Below are positions 63,075 to 64,000 of a stretch of 64,000 nucleotides of DNA, piece by piece. The stretch's first letter is position 1. Each line of letters begins with the position of its first letter. The stretch is from Bradyrhizobium sp. sGM-13 (GTDB lineage Bacteria; Pseudomonadota; Alphaproteobacteria; Rhizobiales; Xanthobacteraceae). The DNA is taken from contig NZ_JAGWDK010000011.1 in NCBI RefSeq assembly GCF_018398875.1, forward strand, positions 186,001 through 250,000, read 5' to 3'. The notes beneath the pieces were generated by a model that was given only the letters and a program-made list of their open reading frames with translations, did no database searches and had not been told where the DNA came from. The position numbers and the translations under genes were made by a program.

Positions 63075-63379
63075 GAATATGTCTCATCGTCCCGAAACGG
63101 GATTGCCGGATTAATTCCGGGACACTTCCGTCTCGATAAAGCCGCTCGCTCGGGGGATTATCCCGTCCTTGCGGACGTAACGCGCACGGTGGTGCAAAAA
63201 CCAATCCGGCAGCGAAACGTGACGCACCGAATTCCAGCGACGGTTAATGGATGGGGTTAATCCGCGGGCATCTGGCTGGAGCCGCGCCCGCTGTTCTGGC
63301 GCTATTGACCACCAATCCGCGAGCGCTTTATCTGTTGCTGAACAGGAGCCGATCGAGAGATCGGCGGGGCACAAAGCCG
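63075..63379. other. divergent intergenic region between the GT2 gene and galE
   Basis: About 305 bases without a credible gene. It should hold two promoters. Short GC-rich inverted stretches (CGGGATTGCCGGATTAATTC and CCGGGACACTTCC) occur near 63098-63130, but none matches the repeat families above. Confidence 0.5.
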
Positions 63380-64000
63380 ATGAACAGCCGTCCAATCATT
63401 CTCGTCACCGGCGGTGCGGGCTACATCGGCTCGCATTGCTGCAGGGCGTTGGATCAGGCGGGCTACCAGCCCGTCGTCTACGACAATCTTTCGACCGGCC
63501 ATCGCAGCTTCGCCGCGGGCACGCTGGTGGTCGGCGACATCGCCGACAAGACGACGCTGGCGCGGACCTTTGCCGAGCATGACATCGCGGCGGTCATGCA
63601 CTTCGCCGCGTCGAGCCTGGTCGGCGAATCCGTTGCCGATCCGCAGAAATACTACGTAAACAATCTCGCCGGCACGCTGTCGCTGCTCGAGACCATGCGC
63701 GCGGCCGGCTGCACCCGCCTGGTGTTTTCATCGACCGGTGCGGTATATGGCAACGCTGACAGCAAGGCGCTGCGCGAGGACTATCCCTGCGCGCCGATCG
63801 ACCCCTACGGTGCCTCGAAATGGATGATCGAGCGCGTGCTGGCGGATTATCGCATAGCCTACGGCTTCGGCTCCTTCGCACTGCGCTACTTCAACGCCGC
63901 TGGCGCCGACCCTGCCGGCGGCATCGGCGAATTGCGCGAGGTGGAAACCCACCTCATCCCCCGCGCGATGATGGCACTGCAGGGACACGTGCCCGATTTC
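63380..64000 (+). CDS. galE: UDP-glucose 4-epimerase GalE (partial, C-terminus missing)
   Basis: The open frame runs to the right edge: 207 residues. Seen are ILVTGGAGYIGSHCCRALDQ (Rossmann glycine motif), YDNLSTGHRSFAAG, FAASSLVGESVADPQKYYVN, SSTGAVYG (catalytic Ser/Thr), DPYGASKWMIERVLADYRI (YxxxK) and LRYFNAAGADPAGGIGE. GalE interconverts UDP-glucose and UDP-galactose in envelope and polysaccharide synthesis. The rest lies outside the window. Confidence 0.94.
   Translation, partial: MNSRPIILVTGGAGYIGSHCCRALDQAGYQPVVYDNLSTGHRSFAAGTLVVGDIADKTTLARTFAEHDIAAVMHFAASSLVGESVADPQKYYVNNLAGTLSLLETMRAAGCTRLVFSSTGAVYGNADSKALREDYPCAPIDPYGASKWMIERVLADYRIAYGFGSFALRYFNAAGADPAGGIGELREVETHLIPRAMMALQGHVPDF

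Noticed and set aside
63111..63395. 94-residue minus-strand frame between the GT2 gene and galE
   Set aside because: No ribosome-binding site, no domain, and it overlaps the galE start.

Overview
The window looks like a chromosomal segment of a Bradyrhizobium-type alphaproteobacterium (Rhizobiales, Nitrobacteraceae). This rests on the high GC content, typical rhizobial gene neighbourhoods (pmbA-cysQ-DUF4170-DUF374 acyltransferase-waaA-lpxK next to DUF2093; hisZ-hisG), DUF2076 and DUF6101 proteins, a 41-residue RpmJ, a CIRCE-controlled groESL operon, and many short palindromic intergenic repeats of the kind common in this genus. No tRNA, rRNA, CRISPR array, prophage or intact insertion sequence was seen. 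Most of the window is core genome.

Layout. 1-7.5 kb: end of an M16 peptidase gene, ribosome rescue factor arfB, an ECF sigma factor gene coupled to a small membrane protein, mutL, rsmD, an rRNA pseudouridine synthase with a very long disordered N-terminus, and tadA. 7.6-14 kb: a fluoroacetate-dehalogenase-like gene bracketed by two copies of one repeat, an acyl-CoA dehydrogenase, purD, xseA and a dienelactone-hydrolase-like gene. 14.2-20.1 kb: a tightly overlapping lipid A/LPS operon on the minus strand. 20-31 kb: DUF6101, ubiA, rsmE, hisZG, a polyprenyl-phosphate glycosyltransferase coupled to a ChbG/HpnK deacetylase, DUF2076, an L,D-transpeptidase and an orphan cheZ. 31-34.3 kb: a lipoprotein gene and groES-groEL with a clear promoter and CIRCE element. 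34.6-42.7 kb: exported proteins of unknown role, a cupin, an SbmA/BacA-like ABC exporter, an HPP protein, a TorF-type porin and a lysine-rich histone-H1-like protein. 42.9-47.3 kb: glycolate oxidase glcDEF, then a c-type cytochrome. 48-56.8 kb: hydrolases, a TPR protein, rpmJ, a MaoC pair, an amidohydrolase, a second dienelactone-hydrolase-like protein, an L-2-haloacid dehalogenase, a YbaK-type deacylase and a Bug-type binding protein. 57-61.4 kb: a LysR regulator divergent from an SDR-pirin-wrbA stress-type cluster, then DUF5996. 61.6-64 kb: a small zinc-ribbon protein, a GT2 glycosyltransferase and the start of galE.

The clearest functional groupings are the lipid A operon, the glycosyltransferase/deacetylase pair (a possible lipid-linked amino sugar pathway), the groESL chaperone operon, the glycolate oxidase operon and the LysR-SDR-pirin-WrbA cluster. 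Two dehalogenases with complete catalytic residues lie about 46 kb apart.

The most unusual layer is the intergenic repeats. At least six families of about 80-200 bp, built from nested inverted arms, sit between genes. They split groES from groEL and glcD from glcE, bracket the defluorinase-like gene, and in one case supply the stop codon of lpxK. Other points worth checking are two dienelactone-hydrolase-like proteins with Ala in place of the catalytic nucleophile, an ECF sigma/DUF2892 pair with no recognisable anti-sigma factor, and a CheZ whose C-terminus resembles the CheY-binding peptide of FliM.
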